A stretch of 24,337 nucleotides of DNA, taken from contig JBPOIS010000124.1 of assembly GCA_052034295.1 (NCBI GenBank), positions 1 through 24,337 of the forward strand, in the 5' to 3' direction. The DNA is from JBPOIS01 sp052034295 (lineage in GTDB: Bacteria; Pseudomonadota; Gammaproteobacteria; Pseudomonadales; Moraxellaceae). This document shows, piece after piece, positions 1 through 6,919 of this stretch (the stretch's first letter is position 1; every line of letters starts with the position of its first letter). Position numbers and translations under genes: made by a program. Under the pieces are notes generated by a model that saw only the letters and a list, made by a program, of their open reading frames with translations, was not told the DNA's origin and did not search any database.

Positions 1-169
1 CCAGCTGGCCTTTTTTGACCTCGCCCAGTTCACCGCCTTTGCGGCCGGAGGGGCAGGTGGAGTGCCTGCGCGCCAGTGCGGCAAAGTCCGCCCCCTGCGC
101 CAGTTGCTGCTTCAGGGTGTCGGCCAGTGCACGATCGGCGACGAGGATATGACGGACAATGGCGGGCAT
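1..169 (-). CDS. ppiC: Parvulin-type peptidyl-prolyl cis-trans isomerase, N-terminal part (cut by window edge)
   Basis: The 56 visible codons give a start of MPAIVRHILVADRALADTLK, then QGADFAALARRHSTCPSG and GGELGEVKKGQL. These match the start of small single-domain parvulins, which speed cis-trans isomerisation of prolyl bonds during folding. The family is usually about 90-95 residues, so roughly the last 40% lies outside the window. No signal peptide is present, so a cytoplasmic protein is expected. The ATG shares its A with the TAA stop of the upstream methyltransferase gene (TAATG), so translation is probably coupled to that gene. The base composition is GC-rich like the chromosome, unlike the upstream cassette. 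Confidence 0.85.
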   Translation of the reverse strand, partial: MPAIVRHILVADRALADTLKQQLAQGADFAALARRHSTCPSGRKGGELGEVKKGQL

Positions 170-813
170 TAATCTTGATCAAACAATCCAGCTGAGTGGT
201 TGGCATAGGTTTCCCAATCAGGATGATAGCTCTCTGCTTGATTGCCCCAGCTTATCCAGCCGGGTTTGGTGCCACGGGCAAACATCTCAAAATAAGGTCC
301 AGGGCTGCATTCCTCAATCAGCTTATACTGCTCATCAGGCTTACGGGAATGTTCTCTTTTTCTACTTTTGATGACATTAACTTGACTTCTGGCCGGAGCC
401 AAGGTTCTGGCATTCTTGCCCCTAACACCAAACAAGATCAGCTCTGTCGTGTTTCTAAAATAGAAGCCCACCCCCCTGCCGTCAGGCTCTCCATCTTTTC
501 TTATTTTTTGCCACACAATATTGCTTTTATATGAAAACCCCCATGCCCTGAGCACCTCAATCCCTTCAGGAAGCAATGCGTTAGGCACCCAAAGATAAAG
601 ATGCGCCGTCTCCTCACAAATAGAGGATACAGGCAAAGATTTAATATCCTCCAAATCCATCGTTCCATATCTGCTTAGGCGCTTATGCTCTGGAGCAACT
701 TTTCCAGTCCTGTTCTGAAATTGCCAGGGCGGATCTGCCAAAACCGTGCGAAATTTTCTATCTCCAACCGTTTTCAAAAGGTCCAGCGCTGCTTCAGACA
801 TCATGGAGTTCAT
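169..813 (-). CDS. MT-A70 family DNA N6-adenine methyltransferase (modification enzyme of a type II R-M pair)
   Basis: This 214-residue protein carries the catalytic motif DPPW at residues 27-30 (VLADPPWQF). The downstream pattern is typical of the MT-A70 family: RYGTM, AHLYLWVPN, FRNTTELILFG, and near the end YFEMFARGTKPGW followed by WGN. The family transfers a methyl group from SAM to adenine N6. The gene directly follows a BglII-family endonuclease with an ATGA overlap, so its role is most likely to protect host DNA from that nuclease. Two ATG codons lie in the first five codons; the first makes the overlap and was chosen. The gene is AT-richer than the surrounding chromosome, a sign of transfer. 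An orphan regulatory methyltransferase is possible but unlikely given the partner gene. Confidence 0.9.
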   Translation of the reverse strand: MNSMMSEAALDLLKTVGDRKFRTVLADPPWQFQNRTGKVAPEHKRLSRYGTMDLEDIKSLPVSSICEETAHLYLWVPNALLPEGIEVLRAWGFSYKSNIVWQKIRKDGEPDGRGVGFYFRNTTELILFGVRGKNARTLAPARSQVNVIKSRKREHSRKPDEQYKLIEECSPGPYFEMFARGTKPGWISWGNQAESYHPDWETYANHSAGLFDQD

Positions 814-1439
814 ACATCATTCTCCACAACTTCTCTCTTGATGCCAATCGCCAGTACCGGACAACCACCATTCCTTCCAGCGTCAAGGCGATATTTTAGC
901 TTTCCCATCCAAGTGGTACTGGCCCCATATTTGGACATAATACCCAGCTCCTTAAACACGGGATTCAAATCTTCGCTTCGGGTCAGGAGAACCGCCGCAG
1001 ATATTACGTTGCAATCAAAGAACGCCCTGAATGCATAAAGATCCCTGTCAAATGTCTGGTCCTTACTATTCCACTCCAGATCAAATGCTATTTTACCTTT
1101 TACATAGTCAATATTGTGGCCATCAACGTAGTTTTCAATAATATTATTTTCCTCATTAGCACCGGAACGATATCTCTTTTTCACGTAAAGATCTGCGGAA
1201 AGCCTGATCTCTTCCCAACCAAAATCCCTCATGACATGATTAATTCGCTTGGGAATTGCGGATTCATTGCCACCACTTTTGATCAGATCAGATTTAGGTA
1301 TCTTAAGGACCGACAGCAAGGCCATCAGCTCCTGAAACTCTTCAGGATAGGAGCTGCTCATGATCTCCACTGCATATCGATAGTTGTGAAACTCATATTT
1401 CTGATGCAATTCTGATGGAATCAGCTTCATCCAGTCCAT
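810..1439 (-). CDS. BglII-family type II restriction endonuclease
   Basis: This is a 209-residue protein; BglII itself is 223. The segment NIDYVKGKIAFDLEWNS (about residues 109-125) aligns by eye with the BglII active-site segment. D111, D120 and E122 fall where BglII has Asp84, Glu93 and Gln95, with identical spacing of 9 and 2. The partner MT-A70 methyltransferase overlaps its stop by ATGA, completing a type II R-M unit. An in-frame ATG at 1454 would overlap guaA by 10 bp. The ATG at 1439 was preferred because GGGAG lies 8 bp upstream of it and the overlap disappears. No controller (C) protein gene is seen. The target site cannot be read from the protein; the BglII target is AGATCT, but family members may differ. 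Confidence 0.82.
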   Translation of the reverse strand: MDWMKLIPSELHQKYEFHNYRYAVEIMSSSYPEEFQELMALLSVLKIPKSDLIKSGGNESAIPKRINHVMRDFGWEEIRLSADLYVKKRYRSGANEENNIIENYVDGHNIDYVKGKIAFDLEWNSKDQTFDRDLYAFRAFFDCNVISAAVLLTRSEDLNPVFKELGIMSKYGASTTWMGKLKYRLDAGRNGGCPVLAIGIKREVVENDV

Positions 1440-1444
1440 GACGC

Positions 1445-3010
1445 TCACTCCCATTCAATCGTCGCGGGGGGTTTGCTGGAGACGTCGTAGGTGACGCGGG
1501 CGACGTCCTTGATTTCATTCATGATGCGGGTGCTGACTTTATCAATCAGCTCATAGGGCAGGTGGGCAAAACGCGCAGTCATGAAGTCCACGGTTTCCAC
1601 CGCCCGCAGCGCAATCACCCAGGCATAGCGGCGGCCATCGCCGACCACACCAACCGATTTCACCGGCTGGAACACCGCAAACGCCTGCGCGGTCTTGTCG
1701 TACCAGTCGGCCAGCCGCAGCTCTTCCATGAAGATCGCATCGGCCTGGCGCAGGATGTCGGCGTATTCCTTTTTCACCTCACCGAGGATGCGCACGCCCA
1801 GCCCTGGACCGGGGAACGGGTGGCGGTAGATCATGCTGTGCGGCAGGCCCAGCGTGGTGCCGAGCTTGCGCACTTCGTCCTTGAACAGGTCGCGCAGCGG
1901 CTCGACCAGCTCGAAGGCCAGATCATCCGGCAGGCCACCGACGTTGTGGTGGGATTTGATCACATGGGCCTTGCCGTGTTTGCTGGCGGCAGATTCGATC
2001 ACATCGGGATAAATGGTGCCCTGCGCCAGGTATTTCACCCCATCCAGCTTGCGCGCTTCTTCGGCAAACACGTCGATGAACACCCGGCCAATGATCTTGC
2101 GCTTGGCTTCCGGGTCGCTGACCCCGGCCAGCTCACCGAGAAACCGCGACTCGGCCTCGGCGCGGATGACGCGGATGCCCATGTTTTCGGCAAACATCTG
2201 CATCACCTGATCGCCTTCGTGGAGGCGCAACAGGCCATTGTCGACAAACACGCAGGTGAGCTGATCGCCAATCGCGCGGTGCAGCAGCGCCGCAACCACG
2301 GAGGAATCCACGCCACCGGACAGGCCGAGCAGGACCTTTTCGCTGCCGATCTGCTCACGCAGCTGCTGGATGCGCAGCTCGATGATGTTTTCCGGGTTCC
2401 AGTCACTGGCACAGCCGCAGATGCCATGCACGAAGCGGCTGACCAGCGCTTCGCCCTGCAGGGTGTGGGTGACTTCGGGGTGGAACTGCACGCCATAGAA
2501 GCGCCGCACCGGATCGGCCATGGCGGCGACCGGACAGCTCGGGGTGCTGGCGGTGATGACAAAGCCTTCGGGAATTGCGGTGACCTTGTCGCCGTGGCTC
2601 ATCCAGACCTTCAGTTTGCCGGCGCTGTCTTCGATGTGGTCAAACAGCGCATCGCTGCCGTTTTTGTGGATTTCGGCGTAGCCAAACTCCTTGACGCTGC
2701 CTGGCTCGACCTGTCCGCCGAGCTGCGCCGACATGGTCTGCATGCCGTAGCAGATGCCCAGCACCGGCACACCCAGTTCAAACACCAGTTGCGGGGCACG
2801 CGGACTGCCGGCCTCATACACGCTTTCCGGGCCGCCAGACAGGATGATGCCCCTGGGGTTAAAGGCACGGATGGCGGCCTCATCCAGATCGTAGGCGTAC
2901 ATTTCCGAATACACCCCGGCCTCACGCACCCGCCGCGCAATCAGCTGGCTGTATTGCGAGCCAAAATCCAGAATCAGGATGCGGTCTTGGGTGATGGCGG
3001 CAGCGGTCAT
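1445..3010 (-). CDS. guaA: GMP synthase (glutamine-hydrolysing)
   Basis: GuaA converts XMP to GMP using ATP and glutamine, the last step of de novo guanine nucleotide synthesis, in the cytoplasm. With the start at 3010 the protein has 521 residues, close to the usual 525. The class I glutamine amidotransferase domain comes first, with the nucleophile C87 in GICYGMQ and the H177/E179 pair in FHPEV. The ATP-pyrophosphatase P-loop SGGVDSS follows at 231-237. The C-terminal dimerisation domain has HPFPGPGLGVR and ends in TIEWE. The frame extends upstream to 3079, but the extra 23 residues are not part of the family. guaB is not adjacent. The R-M cassette follows immediately in the same direction, so it is probably co-transcribed. 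Confidence 0.97.
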   Translation of the reverse strand: MTAAAITQDRILILDFGSQYSQLIARRVREAGVYSEMYAYDLDEAAIRAFNPRGIILSGGPESVYEAGSPRAPQLVFELGVPVLGICYGMQTMSAQLGGQVEPGSVKEFGYAEIHKNGSDALFDHIEDSAGKLKVWMSHGDKVTAIPEGFVITASTPSCPVAAMADPVRRFYGVQFHPEVTHTLQGEALVSRFVHGICGCASDWNPENIIELRIQQLREQIGSEKVLLGLSGGVDSSVVAALLHRAIGDQLTCVFVDNGLLRLHEGDQVMQMFAENMGIRVIRAEAESRFLGELAGVSDPEAKRKIIGRVFIDVFAEEARKLDGVKYLAQGTIYPDVIESAASKHGKAHVIKSHHNVGGLPDDLAFELVEPLRDLFKDEVRKLGTTLGLPHSMIYRHPFPGPGLGVRILGEVKKEYADILRQADAIFMEELRLADWYDKTAQAFAVFQPVKSVGVVGDGRRYAWVIALRAVETVDFMTARFAHLPYELIDKVSTRIMNEIKDVARVTYDVSSKPPATIEWE

Positions 3011-3044
3011 GGGGGCATTCCAGCAGGCAAAAAAACAGGCGGCT

Positions 3045-3053
3045 AGTTTAGCA
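3045..3053 (-). promoter_or_regulatory. Candidate extended -10 promoter of guaA
   Basis: On the minus strand the sequence is TGCTAAACT, an extended -10 (TGn plus TAAACT), about 35 bp upstream of the guaA ATG. No good -35 is visible at 16-18 bp, which an extended -10 promoter can tolerate. The assignment rests on motif and position only. Confidence 0.4.
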
Positions 3054-3160
3054 GGATTTGCGGCCAAACCGGACTGCATGGTTTTTTCAAATTCTGCGCA
3101 TGACAGGGGCGGGGTTTTCTTCTACCCTGCTGGGGACTGCAAGACTGCCAAGGACCTGCC

Positions 3161-4075
3161 ATGCCACTGTCGCGCCCCTGCAAATTTTCTGCCCTGCTGC
3201 TGGGCGTGCTCGGCCTGGGTGGCTGTGGCGCCGAAGGCACCAGCGTGTCGGTCAGCACCAGCGGCAGCTGCGCCGTGCGGGGTGACACCGTGGGCCTGTC
3301 GCTGCTGTATCAGCAGATGGTCTCCTTCAATCAGGCCCAGCCCGGCCTGATGCTGTCGGTGTGCCGCATCCGCCTGCCCGGCCATGCCGACGACCTGCCG
3401 ATCAGCCTCACCTACCGGCCCCGCGACCAGAAGCTCTACCTGCTGGGCATGCAGGGCAACCTCTACCAGCTGAACCAGCAGACCGCCGAAGGCACCTGGG
3501 TCAGCCAACTGAAGGCCGACCCCACCGACAGCACCGACCCCTATGTGGCCCTGCCCGCCTCCAGCGCCGCCCAGATTGGCCGGGTGGCAATGGCCTTTGA
3601 TCCGCAGACCGACCAGCTGCGGGTACTGGGCAGCGATGGCCAGAACCTGCTGGTGAACGCCGACACCGGCGCCACCATCACCCTGCCGACGCTGAACCGG
3701 GCGCCGAACATCGTCAAATTCCAGGTCGCGGCGGCCGCCTATCACCCGCAGACCCGCCAGCTGTATGCAGTGGCGGATGTGGCCAGCAGTCTGGTGCTGA
3801 CGGCCGTGGACCCGGCCACGGGCACGCTCACCGATGTTGGTGGACTGGACACCCGTGCCGTCAGTGGCCGGGGCATCGGGCTGGGGTTCCGTGCCGATGG
3901 ACAGGGGGTGGTAACGCTGGAAGTGGCCAACCCGGACCCGGCCAACCCCGGCAACACCGTCAAAGCCATGCAGCTGTATCAGTTCTACACCCAGTCCAGC
4001 CCCTGGTCCGCCCCGCTGGTCGGTGCCTTCAGCACCAACCTGAATGATTTGTACGCGCTGGCGGTACGCCCCTGA
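3161..4075 (+). CDS. DUF4394 domain lipoprotein
   Basis: This 304-residue protein has a lipoprotein signal: K8, a hydrophobic stretch, then LGGC with C22 as the lipidated residue, so it is expected in the envelope. The segment VAMAFDPQTDQLRVLGSDGQ, followed by NLLVNADTGATITLP (about residues 145-180), is the hallmark of DUF4394. That family is predicted to form a propeller-like structure and its biochemical role is unknown. The repeated elements FDPQTDQLRV and YHPQTRQLYAV fit repeated blades. The gene is single and divergent from guaA, with 150 bp between the two starts. No obvious partner gene is adjacent. Confidence 0.82.
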   Translation: MPLSRPCKFSALLLGVLGLGGCGAEGTSVSVSTSGSCAVRGDTVGLSLLYQQMVSFNQAQPGLMLSVCRIRLPGHADDLPISLTYRPRDQKLYLLGMQGNLYQLNQQTAEGTWVSQLKADPTDSTDPYVALPASSAAQIGRVAMAFDPQTDQLRVLGSDGQNLLVNADTGATITLPTLNRAPNIVKFQVAAAAYHPQTRQLYAVADVASSLVLTAVDPATGTLTDVGGLDTRAVSGRGIGLGFRADGQGVVTLEVANPDPANPGNTVKAMQLYQFYTQSSPWSAPLVGAFSTNLNDLYALAVRP

Positions 4076-4220
4076 GGCGGGGGCCTGGCACAGGTCGTGC
4101 CGGTCTGGATGCCAGTGGGCTCAGTCGCGGATGCCGGTTTTCCAGACCACGGTGGCACGGCCTGAATTTTTTTGCAAAAGCACCGGCCCAAAAACAGCTC
4201 GCCCCAGGGCTGTGGGCCCT

Positions 4221-4270
4221 TGTATCCCGCAGGTTTGAATCTTCAAATGGATACACGGGGGGATACACGG
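4221..4270. repeat. GGATACACGG tandem repeat with an inverted TGTATCC copy
   Basis: GGATACACGG occurs at 4249-4258 and again at 4261-4270, a 12-bp period. The reverse-complement core TGTATCC is at 4221-4227. Similar short tandem sites occur upstream of some tyrosine integrase genes (from memory). Here they have no neighbouring integrase. Confidence 0.7.
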
Positions 4271-4280
4271 TGACCAGTGC

Positions 4281-4310
4281 TGTACGGGTGCATGATTGAT
4301 CATGTACGGG
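4281..4310. repeat. TGTACGGG direct repeat flanking a CATGAT palindrome
   Basis: TGTACGGG is present at 4281-4288 and 4303-4310, a 22-bp period or about two helical turns. Between them CATGATTGATCATG (4291-4304) is an inverted repeat with 6-bp arms and a 2-bp centre. It could be a protein-binding site; no function is known. Confidence 0.65.
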
Positions 4311-4313
4311 CAT

Positions 4314-4349
4314 AAAAAAAGGCTCAAACCCTGACGGCTCAAGCCTTTT
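4314..4349. terminator. Bidirectional hairpin terminator candidate
   Basis: AAAAGGCT (4317-4324) pairs with AGCCTTTT (4342-4349) around a 17-nt loop. The T run is longer on the minus strand (seven Ts from 4320 down to 4314). It could end the DUF4394 transcript on the plus strand or a minus-strand transcript coming from tRNA-Pro. Confidence 0.5.
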
Positions 4350-4441
4350 GACCCCATATATGGCCCTGTGGCGGCATGTGGCTTTAACCCATCGGCCTGG
4401 ATATGCGCTTGATCTGGGCATCGGTCAACATGGCGGCCTCT

Positions 4442-4490
4442 GTTGGTATTTTTTGGTGTTGGTATTTTTCATCCCAACAGAAATACCAAC
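4442..4490. repeat. GTTGGTATTTTT direct and inverted repeats
   Basis: GTTGGTATTTTT occurs at 4442-4453 and 4458-4469. GTTGGTATTT of the second copy pairs with AAATACCAAC at 4481-4490 across a 13-nt spacer. The result is two direct copies and one inverted copy within 49 bp. Confidence 0.7.
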
Positions 4491-4537
4491 ATTTTGCAAT
4501 GGTTGGGGCCGGTCTGTGGGGGTGTACCCCGGACAAC

Positions 4538-4573
4538 AAAAAACCCCCAAAGCCTTGTGCCGTGGGGGTTTTT
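4538..4573 (-). terminator. Rho-independent terminator after tRNA-Pro
   Basis: Read on the minus strand, CCCCC (4568-4564) pairs with GGGGG (4548-4544) and is followed by six Ts. It lies about 30 bp past the tRNA-Pro 3' end, so it most likely ends that transcript. An opposite T run makes it potentially bidirectional. Confidence 0.7.
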
Positions 4574-4604
4574 GCTGTGCTACGGGCTGTGCCGTAGCGG
4601 GAAT

Positions 4605-4681
4605 TGGTCGGAGTGAAAGGATTCGAACCTTCGACCCCCTCGTCCCGAACGAGGTGCGCTACCGGGCTGCGCTACACTCCG
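4605..4681 (-). tRNA. tRNA-Pro (anticodon CGG)
   Basis: This is a 77-nt cloverleaf on the minus strand. It starts CGGAGTGTAGCGCAGCC and ends CACTCCGACCA with the CCA encoded. The anticodon stem CTCGT/ACGAG encloses the loop TCGGG-containing sequence with anticodon CGG. The T arm carries GGTTCGAATCC, and the acceptor stem pairs CGGAGTG with CACTCCG. Confidence 0.96.
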
Positions 4682-4734
4682 GCATCCTCTGGCTTGGCAC
4701 CGTGGTGCCTGTCCCCAGCGGATCAGTGGCGGCC

Positions 4735-4763
4735 ATTCTAGGGCTTTGCACCGACAAAGGCAA
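4735..4763 (-). promoter_or_regulatory. Sigma-70 promoter of tRNA-Pro
   Basis: On the minus strand, a -35 of TTGCCT (4763-4758), a 17-bp spacer and a -10 of TAGAAT (4740-4735) lie about 50 bp upstream of the tRNA. The promoter sits just beyond the stop codon of the preceding lipoprotein gene. Confidence 0.6.
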
Positions 4764-4775
4764 GCGATTCTGTGC

Positions 4776-5180
4776 TCAGGGCTGCGCCGGTGTGCGCGAC
4801 AGCTCACTGTTCAGCGGCAGGGTCTGCGGGCAGTTCTGGAACCGCGACGCCTGCGCCAGCGCATCGCGCTGTCCGAGCAGGCGGGCCACTTCGGTGCGCA
4901 CGCTGTTCTGGCTCTGGCCCATGCGGATCGACACGCTGGGGTACACGCCGCCGCCATGGCCAATCACCCCACCCAGCCCGACACCCACCCCGACGTTGGT
5001 GCGCTGGGGTGGTTCCACGCCCTGGGCCAGCACCTGCCCCAGCCGGTTGTATTCCAGCCGCAGGGGTTCACAGCCCCAGGACTGATACTGCACCGGTGAC
5101 ACATAGGTGGGCCGTACTGGCCCGGTGGCACAGCCAGCCAGCAGCCCCAGCGGGAGCAGCAGCAAGGCGGTTTTTTTCAT
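4776..5180 (-). CDS. Small lipoprotein of unknown function
   Basis: The protein has 134 residues. It starts MKKTALLLLPLGLLAGCATG, a clear lipoprotein signal with lipobox LAGC and C17 as the modified residue. The mature part has WGCEPLRLEYNRL, a glycine-rich centre (NVGVGVGLGGVIGHGGGV) and a C-terminal LLGQRDALAQ element. This resembles a loosely defined group of small proteobacterial lipoproteins that I cannot name. It lies 30 bp after the ParA gene on the same strand and is probably the last gene of that operon. The leader sequence between the two genes contains GGAG 6-7 bp before the ATG. Confidence 0.75.
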   Translation of the reverse strand: MKKTALLLLPLGLLAGCATGPVRPTYVSPVQYQSWGCEPLRLEYNRLGQVLAQGVEPPQRTNVGVGVGLGGVIGHGGGVYPSVSIRMGQSQNSVRTEVARLLGQRDALAQASRFQNCPQTLPLNSELSRTPAQP

Positions 5181-5210
5181 GGCATTCTCCTGCAGCAGGC
5201 CCGGCCCGGT

Positions 5211-6059
5211 TCAGGCATCGGGGCGGCCATGGCGCATTTGCTCAAACAGGGCCACATAGCTCTGGGTCAGCTTGTGGTCGGGGCTGTAGTGGATCAGCGG
5301 CTGGTTGTGCTGGTGCGACTCCTTCATCACCACCGACGGCGGCAGCATGGCCTCAAACACCGGCAGCCCCTCGTCGCGCAGCTGCTGCACCACTTGCTGC
5401 GGCAGGGTAGCGCGGGCCTGATACTGGTTGACCACGATGCCCTCGACCTCCAGCCCGGCATGGTGGTCGTTGCGGGTTTCGACCACGTTTTCCAGCAGGG
5501 TCTGCAGGGCACGCTGTGAAAACACATCGCAGTCAAACGGGATCACCACCCTGTCGGCGGCAATCAGCGCCGACAGGGTGTAAAAGTTAAACGCAGGCGG
5601 GGTGTCGATCAGCACCCAGTCAAAGCGGTTCTGCAGCGCCTTCAGGGCATCGCGCAGCTTGTAGATCTTGTGCTTGCTCTGCAGGGCATGTTCCATGGCC
5701 CCCAGTGCCGGGCTGGCCGGAATCACCGACAGGCGCTCGTAGCGGGTCGGGTGGATGTAGCCTTCCAGCCCGGTGTCGCGCGATTTGAGGATTGAACCGA
5801 GGGCCGAGCCGAGCAGGCCCTTGCTGTTGCCAGCGTTCAGGGTTTCTTCAAAAAAACCGCCGACATTCGGCTCCAGCACCGGGTTGTTGTGGCCGTGCGT
5901 GGCTTTTTCGCCCAGCAGGTACTGGCTGGAATTGCCCTGCGGGTCCAGATCGACCACCAGGGTGCGAAAGCCCTTGCTGGCGGCAATCGCGGCCAGATTG
6001 ACCACAATGCTGGATTTGCCGACACCGCCTTTTTGGTTGAAAACCACCCGTACGATCAT
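5211..6059 (-). CDS. Orphan ParA/MinD-type partition ATPase
   Basis: This 282-residue protein has the deviant Walker A KGGVGKSS at residues 10-17, Walker A' (VVDLDPQGNSS) near 38-48 and Walker B (VLIDTPPAF) near 149-157. These define ParA-family ATPases that move DNA or protein cargo in ATP-driven cycles on the nucleoid or membrane. No ParB-like or parS-like partner is adjacent. The gene sits between a SirB-like membrane protein gene (25 bp upstream) and a lipoprotein gene (30 bp downstream). It is therefore more likely an orphan ParA with a non-chromosomal cargo than the main chromosome ParA, which normally pairs with parB. Its cargo is unknown. Confidence 0.88.
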   Translation of the reverse strand: MIVRVVFNQKGGVGKSSIVVNLAAIAASKGFRTLVVDLDPQGNSSQYLLGEKATHGHNNPVLEPNVGGFFEETLNAGNSKGLLGSALGSILKSRDTGLEGYIHPTRYERLSVIPASPALGAMEHALQSKHKIYKLRDALKALQNRFDWVLIDTPPAFNFYTLSALIAADRVVIPFDCDVFSQRALQTLLENVVETRNDHHAGLEVEGIVVNQYQARATLPQQVVQQLRDEGLPVFEAMLPPSVVMKESHQHNQPLIHYSPDHKLTQSYVALFEQMRHGRPDA

Positions 6060-6084
6060 GCGAACTGCTCCGGTTGTTGTTGTT

Positions 6085-6498
6085 TTAGGATTGGGGGGCG
6101 GTGACCGGGGTGATCACCGGCTGGACCTGTCCATACACCCCGCCCGGCTTGACGCCGATCAGGCCCAGGATCAGCACATAGGCCAGTGCAGCAATCACCA
6201 CCCCGGCCCGCGCCTGCGGACGGGGCGTGGTGGCACGGAAAGCCTTCAGCGACGCCGACACCGCCACCGCAAACAGCACCAGCTTGGCAATCAGCCAGTG
6301 CGGGTACACGCCGGGCAGGCGCATCAGCAGGAGCAGCCCGAACACCACCAGCGTGGTGTAAAAAATGTGCGGGACGATTTTGAAAAACCGTGCCAGTCCG
6401 GGTGACAGGGGACGGTCGCGCCACAGCAGGCTGGCGCGCAGGGCAAACAACAGCACCACTGCCAGACCACTGGCCATGTGCAAGATCTTGATCAACAC
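6085..6498 (-). CDS. SirB family inner-membrane protein
   Basis: With a GTG start at 6498 the protein has 137 residues. It opens VLIKILHMASGLAVVLLFAL and contains RLPGVYPHWLIAKLVLF, matching the SirB2-type membrane family (PF04247, from memory). Four hydrophobic segments are visible, at roughly 6-24, 41-62, 67-85 and 100-118. The function is unknown; the name comes from an old link to Salmonella invasion regulation. The open frame extends upstream to 6582, but that would overlap bolA. AGAGGA lies 8 bp before the GTG, so I chose it. It lies 26 bp after bolA and 25 bp before the ParA gene, in one operon. Confidence 0.75.
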   Translation of the reverse strand: MLIKILHMASGLAVVLLFALRASLLWRDRPLSPGLARFFKIVPHIFYTTLVVFGLLLLMRLPGVYPHWLIAKLVLFAVAVSASLKAFRATTPRPQARAGVVIAALAYVLILGLIGVKPGGVYGQVQPVITPVTAPQS

Positions 6499-6524
6499 CG
6501 TAAAGACTTCCTCTGGCTGTTCAA

Positions 6525-6836
6525 TCAGGGGGTTTTCGGGGCGTGTGCGCAGGGCGGACTGGCCGGGATCTGCCCCTGCCACTCTGCCGGGGTGTAGGCA
6601 TGGATGGCCAGCGCGTGGATCAGGCCGGGGGAAAGCAGTTCGCCGGTCAGGGCATACACCCGCTGGTGGCGCTGCGCCAGCCGCAGTCCAGCAAAGGCTT
6701 CGCTGACCAGCGTGACCTTGAAGTGGCTTTCCTTGCCGGGAAAATAGCCGCCATGGCCAGACGATTCATTGTCCACCTGTAAAAAAACCGGCTGCAGCGC
6801 CTGCAGGCGGGTTTCCAGTTGCTGTTGCAGGGTCAT
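6525..6836 (-). CDS. bolA: BolA family protein
   Basis: This 103-residue protein has the BolA fold signature SHFKVTLVSEAFAG, then RHQRVYALTGELL and HALAIHAYTPAEW. BolA proteins pair with monothiol glutaredoxins in Fe-S cluster handling and some bind DNA. The ATG at 6836 has GAGGAGG about 10 bp upstream, while the longer frame to 6899 adds residues unrelated to the family. The gene starts a tight minus-strand run with sirB, parA and a lipoprotein. The conserved loop histidine is present within the VYAL to HALAIH region. Whether this is BolA proper or another BolA paralogue cannot be decided by eye. Confidence 0.88.
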   Translation of the reverse strand: MTLQQQLETRLQALQPVFLQVDNESSGHGGYFPGKESHFKVTLVSEAFAGLRLAQRHQRVYALTGELLSPGLIHALAIHAYTPAEWQGQIPASPPCAHAPKTP

Positions 6837-6919
6837 GGACCGGGGCCTCCTCAGCGTGCGGCACGTACGTCGGCCCCATTGTAGCGCGTTCTGTGGCAAA
6901 TGAATGGCCGGATTGCCGC

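Larger units (their letters stand above)
4076..4604. other. Repeat-rich intergenic region beside tRNA-Pro
   Basis: I find no credible gene in these 529 bp, which are more AT-rich in places than the flanks. The region holds several repeats and two hairpin terminators, each listed separately. Tandem short repeats next to a tRNA 3' end resemble the DNA flanking integrases of tRNA-targeting islands. No integrase gene and no second copy of the tRNA 3' end is visible here, so at most this is a worn remnant. Confidence 0.5.

Noticed and set aside
1189..1194. AGATCT inside the endonuclease gene (also at 5663 and 6483)
   Set aside because: It would be a BglII site, but the specificity of this family member is unknown and the sites should be methylated; no conclusion can be drawn.
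1562..3046. Long open frame opposite guaA on the plus strand
   Set aside because: It is histidine- and glutamine-rich nonsense produced by GC-rich codon use of guaA in the antisense frame, with no family motif.
4121..4357. Minus-strand frame of 78 codons in the repeat region
   Set aside because: It covers terminators and repeats, has no ribosome site and no recognisable protein features.
4076..4604. Search for a duplicated tRNA-Pro 3' end (att repeat)
   Set aside because: No second copy of the tRNA 3' segment was found within the gap, so an intact integrated element is not supported.
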